Source of the DNA: Warburgia ugandensis
Lineage: Eukaryota > Streptophyta > Magnoliopsida > Canellales > Canellaceae
Direction: 5' to 3'
Assembly (NCBI GenBank): GCA_035236585.1
Contig: CP141139.1
Coordinates: 54,071,217 to 54,135,216, forward strand
DNA length: 64,000 nucleotides
The notes under the pieces are model-generated. The model did not search any database. It was not told the origin of the DNA and worked only from the letters and a program-made list of their open reading frames with translations. Numbering within the stretch: the stretch's first letter is position 1; each line of letters opens with the position of its first letter. A program made the position numbers and the translations under genes. Shown here one piece after another: positions 39,268-50,969 of the stretch.

Positions 39268-42200
39268 ATGAGTCCCGCAACCACGCCGGGCCGCCTCGCG
39301 GAAGTGTACAGCGAAGTCCAGACCAGCCGTCTCAACTATCCTCTTCCCCTTCCTTCCGTTCTCAAAGGCTCTTTCAAGATCGTCGATGGACCTCAGAGCT
39401 CCGCCGCAGGAAATCCTGGTCGGTATCTTCTTCATCTGTTGGACTGATATCGTCAATACTTGTTTTCTGTATCCACCATCATCATATTTGCCTTTCCTGC
39501 TGTACGCAGATGAGATCGCAAAGCTCTTCCCCAAACTCTTTGGGCAGCCGTCGGTCACGCTGGCTGCTAGCGATGACTCGTTAGCGGATCATAAGTTGAA
39601 GATCGGCGTTGTACTTTCTGGCGGGCAGGCTCCCGGTGGCCACAATGTCATCTCTGGAATCTTTGGTCTGCTTTCCTTTCTCGAACCTCTCCAATCATCA
39701 TGATCTGCTCTTTATGGCAGTGTGGATGTCTCATGAAAATGCTTTTTTATGCCCTTTTCTTCGTCACTTGCAGATTACTTGCAGGATCGGGCAAAAGGCA
39801 GCATCCTTTACGGATTCAAGGGAGGTCCTGCGGGCATCATGAAATGTAAATACGTAGAGCTGACACCAGATTTTATCTTTCCTTACAGAAATCAGGTGTG
39901 ACCCTCATTTCCCCCCCTTTTCTTTTTCCTGGCTTATGGACCTTTGTGTAGTCTAGATCTCATGAGCACTCCAACATGGTGAGGAGAGGAAATACAAGTT
40001 CTTTGGAAATATTAGAAAACAAACAGGTGGAGTCCGCAAATCATCAATGGCATTATAATCAATTAAGATGTATCAATCTTTATGTGTTGCTGAAACAACT
40101 TGTTCGAAAGATGAGGGCTATGTGCTTATAATGGAGGCTAGATGACCGAAGGAACTACTTTTGTATATCACGATTTGCATGAGAGCTGCTGGAAGAGGAT
40201 ATTCTTGCTTATTAGGAGATGTAGTTAGAAATATATTTTGATGAGTGTCCTGTAAATTGCATAACCTAGATGTCTACAAATTCTATATCAATCTCTCGTT
40301 CAATAATGAGAGAACACAACACTTCTTATTCTTAATATAGTGCCAAAGCGTGTGTTCTAACCGAACTTTTCATTGTGAAGGATCAGAAGTGGGGACTCCT
40401 TGTTTGTACGGTTTGACTAGTGACGGTCTATATAAGCTCCAGGTGTCTCCTACCATTCCAAGGACCCACGTACATTGGCATTTCTTAGTGGACATGTCTC
40501 TCTTGCCCAATGGCATGCACACTTGGGCCATCTAAACTCTTGTGTCCTTATGAAGATTTTTATCATCGTCATCATCATTCCCATTAGGGTCGGCCCCTTT
40601 TGAAGATTTTAAGAGAAAATAATTTTAGCTATAGTTCAATAAAGTCTCCGTCTTCTTATGTCTTTTCCTGTTTTGCTTGTTCACATGGGAAATACTCTTG
40701 TCTTCATTTGCCTAGTATGGCATTGTAAGCTCCCATCTGTTAGATCTTATTTACTCAGATGTATGGGGTCTCAATCATGTATCATCAATTGATGGCCATT
40801 GCTACTTAATAATATTTGTGGATAATTATTCTAAATTTTGTTAGAGTTTTCCTCTAATTTGCAAATCTGATGCTCTTAAGACGTTCATTCAGCTTTGATT
40901 ATTTGTTGAATGAAAATTTGACTGCAAGATTAAAGCAATGCAATCAGACTGGGGAGGAGAGTATTGTTAAGTCAACCACTACTTTGAAATCTTATGGCTT
41001 TGAGCATAAGATTGCCTGTCCCTGCACTCATGAATAGAATGGGCAGCTGAGCATAAATTCGACATTTAATTGAAATTGGCTTATCAATCATGGCTCACAC
41101 CAATGTCCTGCTAAAGTTTTGACACTATTCTCTTGAAACTGCTATGTATCTAGTCAATGCTGTCTCCTATCATCAATTGGTCTACTCCTTATGAAGTCTT
41201 GTTTCATAAAGAGCCTAATGACTCTTACCTAAGAATATTTGTTGTGCCGCCTTCCTGTTTACTAGGCCCTGCAATAATTATTAGTTTGATTTTTGGACCC
41301 TTTTTTATTCTTAGGCTACAATCCTTCTCATTTTAGTCATAGATGTTGCCACCTACAATCAAGCTGCATATACATTGGGCCCCATGTATGTTTTGATGAA
41401 GCCTCTTTACCATTTTATAAAATGTCCATATTAGGGCCTCCACCATCAATGGCATGCATAATCCTTGGACTTCCTATAGTTGATACTGTTCAAACAGCAC
41501 ATGTGGCATCATCTTCAAGTGATCTCAACCGCAGGTTAGACAAGGTGGAACCTATGTGCTATAGAGAAGCAACTAAGGATCCGTCGTGGTGGACCGCCAT
41601 GATCGAAGAAATTAATGTACTCTTACAAAATGATATGTGGGTCCTTGTTTCAAATGTTGGTAGCCTCAACATCATAGGCCGCAAATGGATATTCAAGATC
41701 AAGTGACAATTTGACGGTTTTAGTGAAAAGATTAAAGCTCCTTTAGTTGCAAAAAGGGTACAATCAGAAGCCAGTATTGATTATTCCTAGACATTTAGTC
41801 CTGTTGTCAAACCAGTGACAATCCAAACTAGTTTTTCTATTGCACCATCAAACAATTGGAAGATTTCATAGCTGGATATGTCAAATGCGTTCCTACAGAG
41901 CGATACGAATGAAACTGTGCCTAGAATTCATTGATGAATCCCTTCCTAATCATGTCTGTCTCTTGCAGAGGTCTCATTCGGGTTTGAAATAGGACCCACA
42001 AGCTCTGTTTTCGAAATTGAGTACGTAGCTTTAATGGCTCGGATTTGCTAGTTTTTGCACAGATATTTTGTTGTTTACCTACAGGAGAAATGGTGTTATT
42101 CTCTATGTATTAGTCAACGTGGATGACATCGTTCTCACATGGAGTGATTCACGAGCAATCACAACCATCATCCAACTGTTACAAAGGGAGTCCACACTCA

Positions 42201-45200
42201 AGGTTTTGGGAGATCTGTCATTGTCTAATTCTAGTCAGCATGGACTTGTTCTCTCTTAGAAGAAGTGCATTCTTGATCTATTATGGAGGACGAAGATGGC
42301 TGGTGCAAAACCAATCTCCACTCCCATTTCTTCTTCCATCAAGCTTACTAAATGGGGTGGCTGTCCAATGAAAGATCATTGCATTTATAGCAGCACGGTA
42401 GGTGCTCTTCATTATTTCTATTACCATGACCGAATATCTCATACGCTGTCAATAAAGTCTGCCTGTTTATGCAATCTTCCATGGACGATCATTGGCAAGC
42501 ATTAAAAAACGATTCTGCGCTATCTCAAGAATTCTCTCCTACAGGCTTACAAATTTTCAGATCTTCTTCTGCTCATCTTCAAGTATTCTCTGATGCCGAC
42601 TGGGCAGGATGCCTAGATGATCAGTGCTCCACTAGTAGTTATGCTGTATTCCTTGCTCAAAATTTAATCTTATGCTTCAACAATTGCAAGGTCAACAGCT
42701 GAGTCCGAATATAGGGGTTTTGCCAATGCCACTGCAGAATAGGCACGGATCAAGTCTGTTTTACATGAACTTGCCATACCTTGTGGAGCTCCACTATGGC
42801 TTTGATGTGAAAACATTGGTGCCATGTACCTCATTGTCAATTTGATGTTCCATGCAAGTGCCAAGCTTATAGAGGTGGATTTTTACTTCGTGTGAGATCT
42901 TGTTTCAAAAGGGACTCCTTCAAGTTTGTTTTATATCTATAAAAGGATCAATTGACAGATGTATTCACAAAGCCATTACCCTCTGCATGTTTCATTTTAT
43001 TGTGTGACAAGTCGAATGCTTGCAAGTTGGAACCTTCGACCTGATGGGGCATATTAGGAGATGTAAATATAAATATATTCCAAGGACTGTTTTGTAAATT
43101 GTATACGCTGATGTCTATAAATATGATATCAATCTTTCATTCAATAGTGAGAAAATACAACAATTCTTGATTCTTAATATTGCTCAACTTCTTGATTCAT
43201 TTTATAGTTTACGAGCCTTAATGGTATCTGGCTTACCTTCACCAATTTGCAAATTTATGTTTTTGCATGAAATATATGTTTTAGCGAGTAAAATGAATAT
43301 ATATTTGCTACGTTGCTTATTCTAATCGTTTCCTTTGTATTTTCTATTTGTTAGTAATCTTTTGAATTTATATAAAAAAAATACTTGCTTTTGTTAACAA
43401 AATTTCAGAACAGGTGGAAAACTGATATATTCAATTTCATAAGAAAGTGGAATGGAGGCTTGAATGGACTTGAACAACCAAGTTTGGGGCCCTATCGTTG
43501 AGGCGCTTGTGAAGCTTATTGATGGAAAAGAGATATTTTGTCCTTGGGTGAAGATGACATCTACTAAGCTTTTTGTCTCTATCTACCAACTTATTCTGTT
43601 AATTCTCCTCCATGTTAGCACCTTTAGTTGAATTTCTCACTCCAAAAGCATCTCTAATGATGCAAGAAAGAAGATATCAGGTACTAACATTTGGTCTTGG
43701 GAGTTTGGATAGGCTGTGAACTGGAAAAGATGGGTGTCCCCAGGGTAGTACAGCCAAAGATAACTGAACCGGGTCATCTTAGATAGTGGTTGCAAAGGTT
43801 AATAGAGAATGGTGCAGCCTGTGAAAGGAGATAATTGTTAAAGGACTATTGTATTAAGGAGTACAATTAGTATAATATCTGGTAGCAGTGGGCTTCCACA
43901 ATTATCTGGTTGAGTATAGTTGGCCTATTCACTGAGGAACTGTTTTATGTGGGCTTAGTTATCTATGGATGAAGCTATCCCATGCAAGCATTGGTTATTA
44001 CAATCTTTAACTAAGCTTCATTAAAGTTCTAGGATAGAAAAAGTCCTCTAAAGTCTGTTAAACCTCATTTCTAGCAGCAAGTATATATGGAAACTTGGCA
44101 GACCTGGTGGACAAATTCTTTGCACTTTTCAAGCATCTGCAGTGGTATGCTTGTCAAAATACAAGATGCAACTTTTTATTTTCTTGAATTAGATGTACAC
44201 CCACAAGTAACCTTGATTGGCTGACCTTCCATGGTCGAGGCCCCTTCTTTACCCACTAGGTTAGAACACTGTGGCTAAGGTTTTCCCTTACTGTAGAACA
44301 GATTTTGCATATCTGGTAGTAATGTGCTTGTTACATGCTTTATTCTTTAGTGTTCTGTTTTGTTCTCTTTTTAGGACTGTTAAACTTTCTTCTTGCCGTT
44401 TATTTTTTAACAATTTTTTTTCTGCTTGGTAGAAAAGTCAAATTCTTCAAAATATATGGCTTTAGGAATTTGTTGAAAGAAATTTAAAGTTCGTCATTGG
44501 ATAGAAGTGGTGAGGAAAGATTTAAAAACTTTGGGACTAAATGAAGCCATGGTATTTAATAGAGTGGAATGGAGGAATAAGATTCATGTGGCCGACCCCT
44601 AATTGGGATAAGGTCTTGATGATGATGATGATGATTGGATGGATAAACAGTAATTCTCATCCTCAGAGGTTCTTGTACTGATATTAGGAAGTAGATCCTA
44701 TATTGTCCCCTTCTAAAAGCAGGTTGTTCTCACACATATTTGTAAGGCAATTCAGTGATGTATCAGATTTTGGAAAGCTGTAGCTATTTAGTTTTTTGAC
44801 GTAGTATCCTGATGTCGAGCAATATTTAGTTTGGGCAGTTCCAAGTTCCAACCCTTTATTATTCCAGTGTGCTTTCATTTTTGTGGCTATGATGCTGGTC
44901 TTCTGAGTTTCTTTTTTCTGTCAGTGGAATTTTGGAACTGTTAAATATGTATAGATTTTCAGTTTAAATATATTTAAATCTATTTTATCACCATAGAGAA
45001 TATTTAGATTTATTAACGGTAGAGTTGTCGTCATGTGAGCTTGAGGTCGCAATTTCAAGGCTTGGAAACAGCCTCTTGCAAAATGCAAGGTAAGGTTGTG
45101 TACTTTAGACCCTTGTGGTCTGCCCCTTCTCTGGACCCTGCATATGCGGGAGCTTCGTGCATTGTGCTGCCCTTTTTCTTTTTAAATTAGGTAAAATGCT

Positions 45201-46207
45201 CATTATCTAGTACTCTTGTCTTTGTTTGGCATAACCAAATTAGAAGGCAAATGGTTTGAAAGAGAGTTACAAAATCTGTGAAGCTTGTGGAATCCAAAAA
45301 GATCAGCCAAGTTCTTGTATGTGGGTTTTTTGAATAATCTCACCAATGACAATAAGACTGTCGGGAATTGCAAAGTCTTGAGTTTTGTTCAATCAGTTCT
45401 CTGTTTGGACAAAAGAAAGCAACTTAGCTGATCTTTGTGTCCAATACACTATCTATCATAGGTGTGCTGGACTTGTACACATACATATATGTGTGTGTGT
45501 GTGCAAAGAATTTTTGTTATATAGTCTGGCTTACTTGATTACGGGTTATATCTTATCTTCAATTTGAACTTTATAAACAGGGTGGGTTTGATATGATCTG
45601 TAGTGGAAGGGACAAGATTGAAACTTCAGAGCAGGTGCCTTTCCTCTATACTTGTAACAGAGAGTCCATTTCTATCATTGCATGTATTTCCTATGTTTTT
45701 CTATTGAATAAACTTTCTTATTCCAAGGCATATTGTTTGGTTACTTTTTCAAGCTTCTTAACTAAATTCACATGCTAATTGTTGTCAGTTCAAGCAAGCT
45801 GAAGACACGGCATTGAAGCTTGACTTGGATGGCCTTGTCGTTATTGGAGGAGATGATTCAAATACTAATGCATGTCTCCTGGCTGAGAACTTCAGGTGCA
45901 CAATGTGATTCATCTCGTGTGGGAATATTAAGTTCTATATAATAGGGACATGCTACTTTAGTAATCTGATTCAACTTGACTTGTCGTCTAGGTGCAGGGT
46001 TTTACTTTCAGATTCTGTTCTATGGTTTTTCTGAAAATTAAACTTTGTCCTTATTTTGTGGAAAAGTGTTACTTATCCTCCCAATATGTATGGATTGATA
46101 GGCTAAAGAATATCAAAACTCGTGTTATTGGATGCCCAAAGACAATTGATGGTGATTTGAAATGCAAGGAGGTTCCAACAAGTTTTGGATTTGATACAGC
46201 TTGCAAG
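39268..46207 (+). CDS. PFP-beta: Pyrophosphate-fructose 6-phosphate 1-phosphotransferase, beta subunit (exons 1-6)
   Basis: The cytosolic enzyme reversibly converts fructose 6-phosphate plus pyrophosphate to fructose 1,6-bisphosphate plus phosphate. Beta is the catalytic subunit, paired with a regulatory alpha subunit and activated by fructose 2,6-bisphosphate (family knowledge). Exons are 39268-39418, 39510-39665, 39774-39895, 45581-45634, 45789-45895 and 46102-46207. All junctions are GT-AG and phases match, giving 232 uninterrupted codons. The start gives [18 protein letters not shown], like known plant N-termini. Motifs seen are GGQAPGGHN (residues 88-96), GGPAGIMK (119-126), GGDDSNTNA (181-189, whose second Asp sets pyrophosphate preference in the family) and PKTIDGDL (209-216, catalytic loop). 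Family members are about 565 residues, so some 40% is visible. The next exon, expected to start near IYSEMIGNVM, was not found before 64000. The gene is probably functional with a very large intron 6, though a truncated locus cannot be excluded. Confidence 0.93.
40210..43179 (+). mobile_element. Copia (Ty1) retrotransposon with both LTRs and target duplication TTGCT
   Basis: Two 128-bp LTRs (40210-40337 and 43052-43179) start TATTAGGAGATGTA and end TTCTTAATA. TTGCT flanks the unit at 40205-40209 and 43180-43184. Inside, in Copia order, are an integrase stretch (about 40735-40920, DLIYSDVWG), the start of reverse transcriptase (about 41570-41705, ending GRKWIFKIK), later reverse transcriptase (about 42085-42240) and RNase H (about 42590-42700, [10 protein letters not shown]). 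At under 3 kb it is shorter than a usual autonomous Copia element, so coding parts are missing as well as broken. The LTRs differ at roughly a fifth of positions by eye, so it is old. It lies sense within PFP-beta intron 3. Confidence 0.9.
40561..40600 (-). mobile_element. 40-bp tail of an RTE-type LINE with 10-bp target duplication
   Basis: On the minus strand the insert reads GGGGCCGACCCTAATGGGAA followed by GAT-like repeats, the characteristic 3' end of plant RTE LINEs seen also at 44588-44637. It is flanked by TGAAGATTTT at 40551-40560 and 40601-40610. It is an extreme 5' truncation inserted within the Copia internal region. Confidence 0.8.
44498..44637 (+). mobile_element. 5'-truncated RTE-clade LINE
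   Basis: One frame reads [18 protein letters not shown] and then [14 protein letters not shown] before a stop. This is the C-terminal end of the RTE open reading frame, just after the reverse transcriptase. It is followed by GCCGACCCCTAATTGGGATA and a (GAT)n tail at about 44617-44636. Only the last 140 bases of an element that is normally over 3 kb are present. Target duplications were not identified. Confidence 0.85.
45015..45178 (+). mobile_element. Au-type SINE, slightly 5'-truncated
   Basis: It matches the copy at 48107-48284 from its A-box region onward, sharing GGAAACAGCCTCTTGCAAAA, GACCCTTGTGGTCTG and the closing GCTGCCCTTTTT. It lacks the first bases GGGAGCCTTGG. It is derived from a tRNA-like polymerase III promoter and carries no protein. 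It lies sense in intron 3. Confidence 0.88.
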
Positions 46208-47103
46208 GTGTTGATTCTTACTGACTTGAGATGTCATGCTTTTACCGTCTATTCACCTGCTTTATGTTTTCATGAACTAATTCAATGGAGTAATCGTGTA
46301 CTCTTCTCGAAGTTATGAACTTGACATACTATCATTTGCAATAGTGTTGCCTGTAATTGGTGTCATTTTCCTGTTGTCATGAAAGCACCAATTTTAGCAG
46401 AATCAATGTATTATTTAGATAGTAGTGTCCAATATGAAGTACAGACTTGAATTCACTGCATCAGACAATATATCTAGAAGACTTTAGAAAAGGATAATTT
46501 CATTCTGGAGCAAAGAAAGATTTAACTGCAAGTGTCAGAATGCTAATGTTGCATATGCTTGCCTGTCAAAGAAAAACAAAAAAGGAAAAATGAAATCTGA
46601 ATACGTGCTTGCCTGTCAAACTTCTGTGAAATTTAGCTTGGGGTTTGATGCTTGAACTTTATTATGTGACAATTCAGTGACAACTAAGATGCCATGTAAT
46701 CCAGTTATTCATCTCAGAAACAATCAAATTGATATTGGCTTCCACTATACTATATTCATGGGGAAGTGCAGAACTGAGAAGTAATTCCTCGTTATGTCGT
46801 GGTTTATCATGTCTAAGTGTGTTCCTTAAAAGATCTCTTTGCAAAGAGATATCCCTTCTTGATTAGCATACTTGCCTAGCAAGCTTAGTATGTTTATTAG
46901 GTTTTGGTGTATATGTGTTCTATCGTGGATTTGGGTAGGAGCATATTTGGTAATATAGTATGTGAGAGTATTTTGAAACTCCTGTAATATGTGCATAGAC
47001 ATACACATATGTATGTTTATATATTTATTAAATGGATGTAAGTATGTATGTGTACGCGTGCATGTATGTATTTATACATGTATATATTTATATTTGTATT
47101 GAA

Positions 47104-47284
47104 GGGAGCCTTGGCGCAACGTTAGATTTGTCATCGTGTGACCTGGAGGTCACGTGTCCGAGACATGGAAACAGCATCTTGAAAAAATGCAAGGAAAGGC
47201 TATGTGCTATAGTCTCTTGGCAGTCCACCCCATCCATGGACCTAGATATATAGCAGGAGCTTCATGCACCAGGATGCCCTTTTT
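47104..47284 (+). mobile_element. Au-type SINE, full length
   Basis: It starts GGGAGCCTTGGCGCAACG, which holds the A-box-like part, and has a B-box-like GGTCACGTGTCCGAGAC about 50 bases on. It ends in TGCCCTTTTT. It is the most divergent of the four copies in the window. Similar words on each side (TTTGTATTGA and ATTGTATTTGA) may be a decayed target duplication. Confidence 0.9.
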
Positions 47285-48106
47285 AATATTTATAATTGTA
47301 TTTGAGGAATGATAAATACAAGGGCACACTTGAAGAGACCCAGGACATTATTGGTGCCACTTCATTTCAAGATATTAGCTTGCTTTGCTTTTCAATTTAT
47401 CCTAGTTTTCTTTTATTTAGAGTGAAATAGACAAAATTCATCTCTTTACGTCCTTGCGTATTCCCTTACTTTCAGCCCATAATCTCCCTCTCTCTCTCTC
47501 TCTTGACGTCAGTGCTTTCTCTATTATGATGTGGACACTGATACAGGAGTCTAGACATGCGATGGATACGAGTAGGTAACACGTCAGCTCCTTAGAAATC
47601 AGAGATAGAGACGCTGTTAATAAATAAATAGATAATTCAAAAAAGCTGAATTAAAAATAAATAAATAGAGAAGGAGCCAAATAAAATGCAGCAGCTACCA
47701 CTGAAAGCTATAATGAAAATCCAAAGTCCCACATGAGAGGTTGCTGTTGACTTGGATGCTTGCCAGTATGCTTGGAGTTCTAGACAAGTGTTGGCATGAG
47801 TGTCGTGTCAATGGGTCTCTAACACGAATATGAGAGGGAAATAGAAGTGTTCGGCAAATTATAGCTTCTCTAAGATGTTTTTTCACTTGGTCAAACCCCA
47901 TCAACTTTAATTTTTAAGCATGATTACTCAAACAATTCCAGGATTTTGTTCAAAGTTACTCAACTTGAACAAATCAAGTATTAGTTGCTTGTCTTTCTCC
48001 TTCTCATAAGCCAAAAAGGGTAGAAAATATTGAAATCCTTGAAGTAAACCATGATTGCCGTGGTTGGGTCTTTAAATGGTTTTCAGTTCCCTTTGCTAAT
48101 CAGAAG

Positions 48107-48284
48107 GGGAGCCTTGGTGCAACGGTAAAAGTTGTTGTCATGTGACCTTGAGGTCATGGGTGCAAGGCGTGGAAACAGCCTCTTGCAAAATGCAAGGTAA
48201 GGTTGTGTACTTTAGGCCCTTGTGGTCTGCCCCTTTCTCGAACCCCATATAGGCGGGAGCTTCATGCACCGGGGCTGCCCTTTT
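48107..48284 (+). mobile_element. Au-type SINE, full length
   Basis: It starts GGGGAGCCTTGGTGCAACGG and has a B-box-like GGTCATGGGTGCAAGGC. It continues through GGAAACAGCCTCTTGC and GACCT-like spacing to GGGGCTGCCCTTTT. It is about 178 bases, the usual length for this family, and has no coding capacity. Confidence 0.92.
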
Positions 48285-49227
48285 GGTTTTCATCAAATAG
48301 AAATGCAAGAGGAAGACGTAAAACCAAAAATTTCAATGGAAGGATGGAGCAAGGAACAAGGTGATTTCAACATTACATAGAGAGAGAGAGAATTGTGTGG
48401 GCACATAGGCACACACAAAAGTATTCCTTCTGATGAATAATTACGAGCATACCATCAAGTGCACCCTTGTATTCATCATTCCTAAACCAAAGGCCCCTAT
48501 TTTGGCATGAAGAGTCCTCTTATATGATCCCACCTGTCCATTGGCTTGCTTCTATTTTGAATGTCTAGAAGTTCAAAAAGCATGCTTGTTGGATGATTCT
48601 AACATTTGAAGAATTCTACTTTTGGTTACATCAAATAAATGGTTAGAGGTTTGAAAGAATGGTCTAAATTCAACAAGCAAAGGTTCCTTTTTAAGGTGCT
48701 AGAATCATCCAAATGTAGTATTTTTTGGTTGGATGATACTAAAAGCAAGAAAATCAAATGAACACGCTAGATGATCCAAAGGTGGCTCCGTCATGGGAAA
48801 TTAGGGTGTTCTGGTTTGGGCACTTTGGCTTAGCATCTCTCTCTCTCTCTCTCCCCCTCACACACACACACACACACGCACATGTTCCCTTGTTTAATTG
48901 GATGGTTTCCCTCGGTTTCTAGTGGTCCATTTATCGTCTGTTGCCATTAAAATCAAAGTGGGCTCCCGTCCATTGTGCATTTTAGATGGTGGTAAAGTGA
49001 GACCACATAATGACCTCTTCCTCATCATGTCAACTTATTTAGTAAGATATACTGACCCTTTTCCTTTTTAAAGCTTCCCTTGTGAGACTGAACCAAAAGT
49101 GGTTTGTTACGAGTCTATTCAAATCCATCCAAGAACTAAAAATTGTACAAAATGCCATGGTCGATCAAATCAATCCTCTTTGGAAAGCATCCTGGGCATT
49201 CTAAGAGATGCCATCTTTCAATTGTTC

Positions 49228-49230
<3 letters not shown>

Positions 49231-49276
<46 letters not shown>
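49231..49276. repeat. (TC)23 microsatellite
   Basis: There are 46 uninterrupted bases of alternating TC, the longest simple repeat in the window. Confidence 0.98.
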
Positions 49277-49280
<4 letters not shown>

Positions 49281-50292
49281 AGGATGAATGAGCATGACAA
49301 GAGATTGTTAAGGTAGTGGTAGGTACTGAAAATTTGGAAAGGGATCAACAAGTAATTGAATGTATTCTTTTTCTATGTGAATTAGCCAAGCAAGGAGCCA
49401 CTGGACTCCCTATCTCTTAAAGTGGGCTGGGAGAATAGCATAATTTGCTCCCTTCCCATTTGCTTCTAATAGTTTCAACTATCCTAGAAAAATTGTTGGC
49501 CAACTATCTCTCTCTACACACAGATATATATATATATATATATGGAGGTGATATTCCCACACCCCTTTGGTACTAATACTACACCCTCTTTTGGAGTTTT
49601 ATTGTTCTTTTATCTAAGGGGCCTTTGTCGTGATAATTTGAACCATTCATCTTAGGTGTTTTGTAGTAGATGATTGTATTGATGCTTTTTTTTCTTGAGT
49701 TGCAAAATCAATGGTAGAAAAGTTAATGCCGTTAAAAACAACTAAAAAAATCAATATTCAAATCGTTTAAAATGCGTGATTTTTGAGACATGGCCTATCT
49801 ATAGCAAGATGCTTAAGATGAAGTGCCTAATTTCTAAAAAATAGTCAATCATAGATGTACTTCTACTATAAAACTCCAAAAGATATTGTGGCATTAGTAT
49901 GAAAGGGGTTTGGGAATATTAGCTTCCTTCACATATGTATTCATTTTCTCAGTACAATTATAGGATGGATCTAAGCTGTTCATCATGTTCGTGGACAAAA
50001 TTTAGCATGCATGAAATCAATGCATTCAAAAGATCCTAACCATGTTTTGGGTTTGAAAAATCAATGGAAATTGATGCATACTAAAAGTTTTTGTAGATGT
50101 AATGGAGTACCCCAAAATTCCAAGATTGATGGTAGATCAATAGAGATCAAGGATGATCAAGCAACGGACGGTCAAGATCAACACTAAACCCTCTTGATTC
50201 AAAATGTTTTGTACCTGTTAAATCATATCGGAGTGGACAACTTGAGTCTTGAAAGAATGAACGGTTTACATTGGTTGAATTGTCTTGGAACC

Positions 50293-50969
50293 TGATAGAA
50301 AACGAGTAGAACCAGCAGTAGTATGAGGAATTCTGATTGATACTATTTTGTTACAGAGATCAAAAGAATAGTAATGGAAGCTAGCAGATACACCCTCTGG
50401 GATGTGTACAATGATTGCTTATCGAGAAGAAGAAAGAAAGGAACAAACTGTCCCTAGCTTTCAAGGAGCTAGGCCCTCCCACTCTTGTCTACTCTTCCCC
50501 CTCTTCCTCTGCTCCCACTCCCCTTTACCTCCTTTCCCTTTCCCTTTTCCGGCCCGTACTCTCGTTCTCCCTGATTCCCTTGGATTCCTTCTAACTGAAT
50601 TCCATAACCACCTATTCCCCTTGTGCTAATTGTTAGAAAGAATAAGGACAATTGGCACAAGGAGAATAGGTGGTTATGGAATTCAGTTAGAGAGGATCAA
50701 AGGGAATTAGGGTGAGCGGGAGTATGGGTGGGGAAGGAGGTAAAGGGGAGTGGGAGCAGAGGGGAAAGAGCAGACATGAGTAGTGGGAGGGCCTAGCTCC
50801 TCGAAAGCTAGGGACATTTTGTTCCTTTCTTCTTCTTGATAAGCAATTCTCTATACACATCCCAGAGGTTGTATCTGCTAGCTTCCATTACTGTTCTTTT
50901 AATCTTTGTAACTGAATATTATCAATCAGAATTCCTTATACTACTATTGGTTATGCTTGTTTTCTATCA
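50293..50969. repeat. Inverted LTR pair (head-to-head palindrome)
   Basis: The left arm (about 50293-50633) is the reverse complement of the right arm (about 50648-50969), with a spacer of about 14 bases. The outer ends are TGATAGAAAAC and GTTTTCTATCA. The right arm is the 5' LTR proper, followed by the primer site; the left arm is an extra inverted copy. Compared with the 3' LTR starting at 55675, both arms lack about the first 110 bases of the LTR at the centre. Confidence 0.9.

Larger units (their letters stand above)
39896..45580 (+). other. Intron 3 of PFP-beta, 5.7 kb
   Basis: The intron runs from GTGTGACC at 39896 to TAAACAG at 45580. It contains the Copia element 40210-43179 with a nested RTE tail, a truncated RTE LINE (44498-44637) and a SINE (45015-45178). 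Nothing is recognised in 39896-40204, 43185-44497 or 45179-45580 apart from a short GT run at about 45489-45503. Confidence 0.85.
46208..50107 (+). other. Start of PFP-beta intron 6, no exon seen
   Basis: The stretch starts GTGTTGATTC after exon 6. It holds two SINEs, TC microsatellites (about 47489-47511, 48835-48862 and 49231-49276), a short CA run near 48866 and a TA run near 49527. No further PFP-beta exon was recognised on the plus strand. Near 46985-47095 there is TATG-rich simple sequence. Confidence 0.6.

Noticed and set aside
38956-39584. Frames of 114-200 codons on the minus strand opposite PFP-beta exon 1 and its promoter
   Set aside because: They are antisense shadows of a GC-rich promoter and exon with no domain and no support of their own.
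39268-46207. PFP-beta as a processed pseudogene
   Set aside because: The exons are separated by introns with canonical GT-AG borders and matching phases, with a TATA box upstream and no stop in 232 codons.
47510-47910. Possible solo LTR or host gene fragment around AAAGTCCCACATGAG
   Set aside because: The motif recalls small LTRs, but no second end, target duplication or primer site was found.
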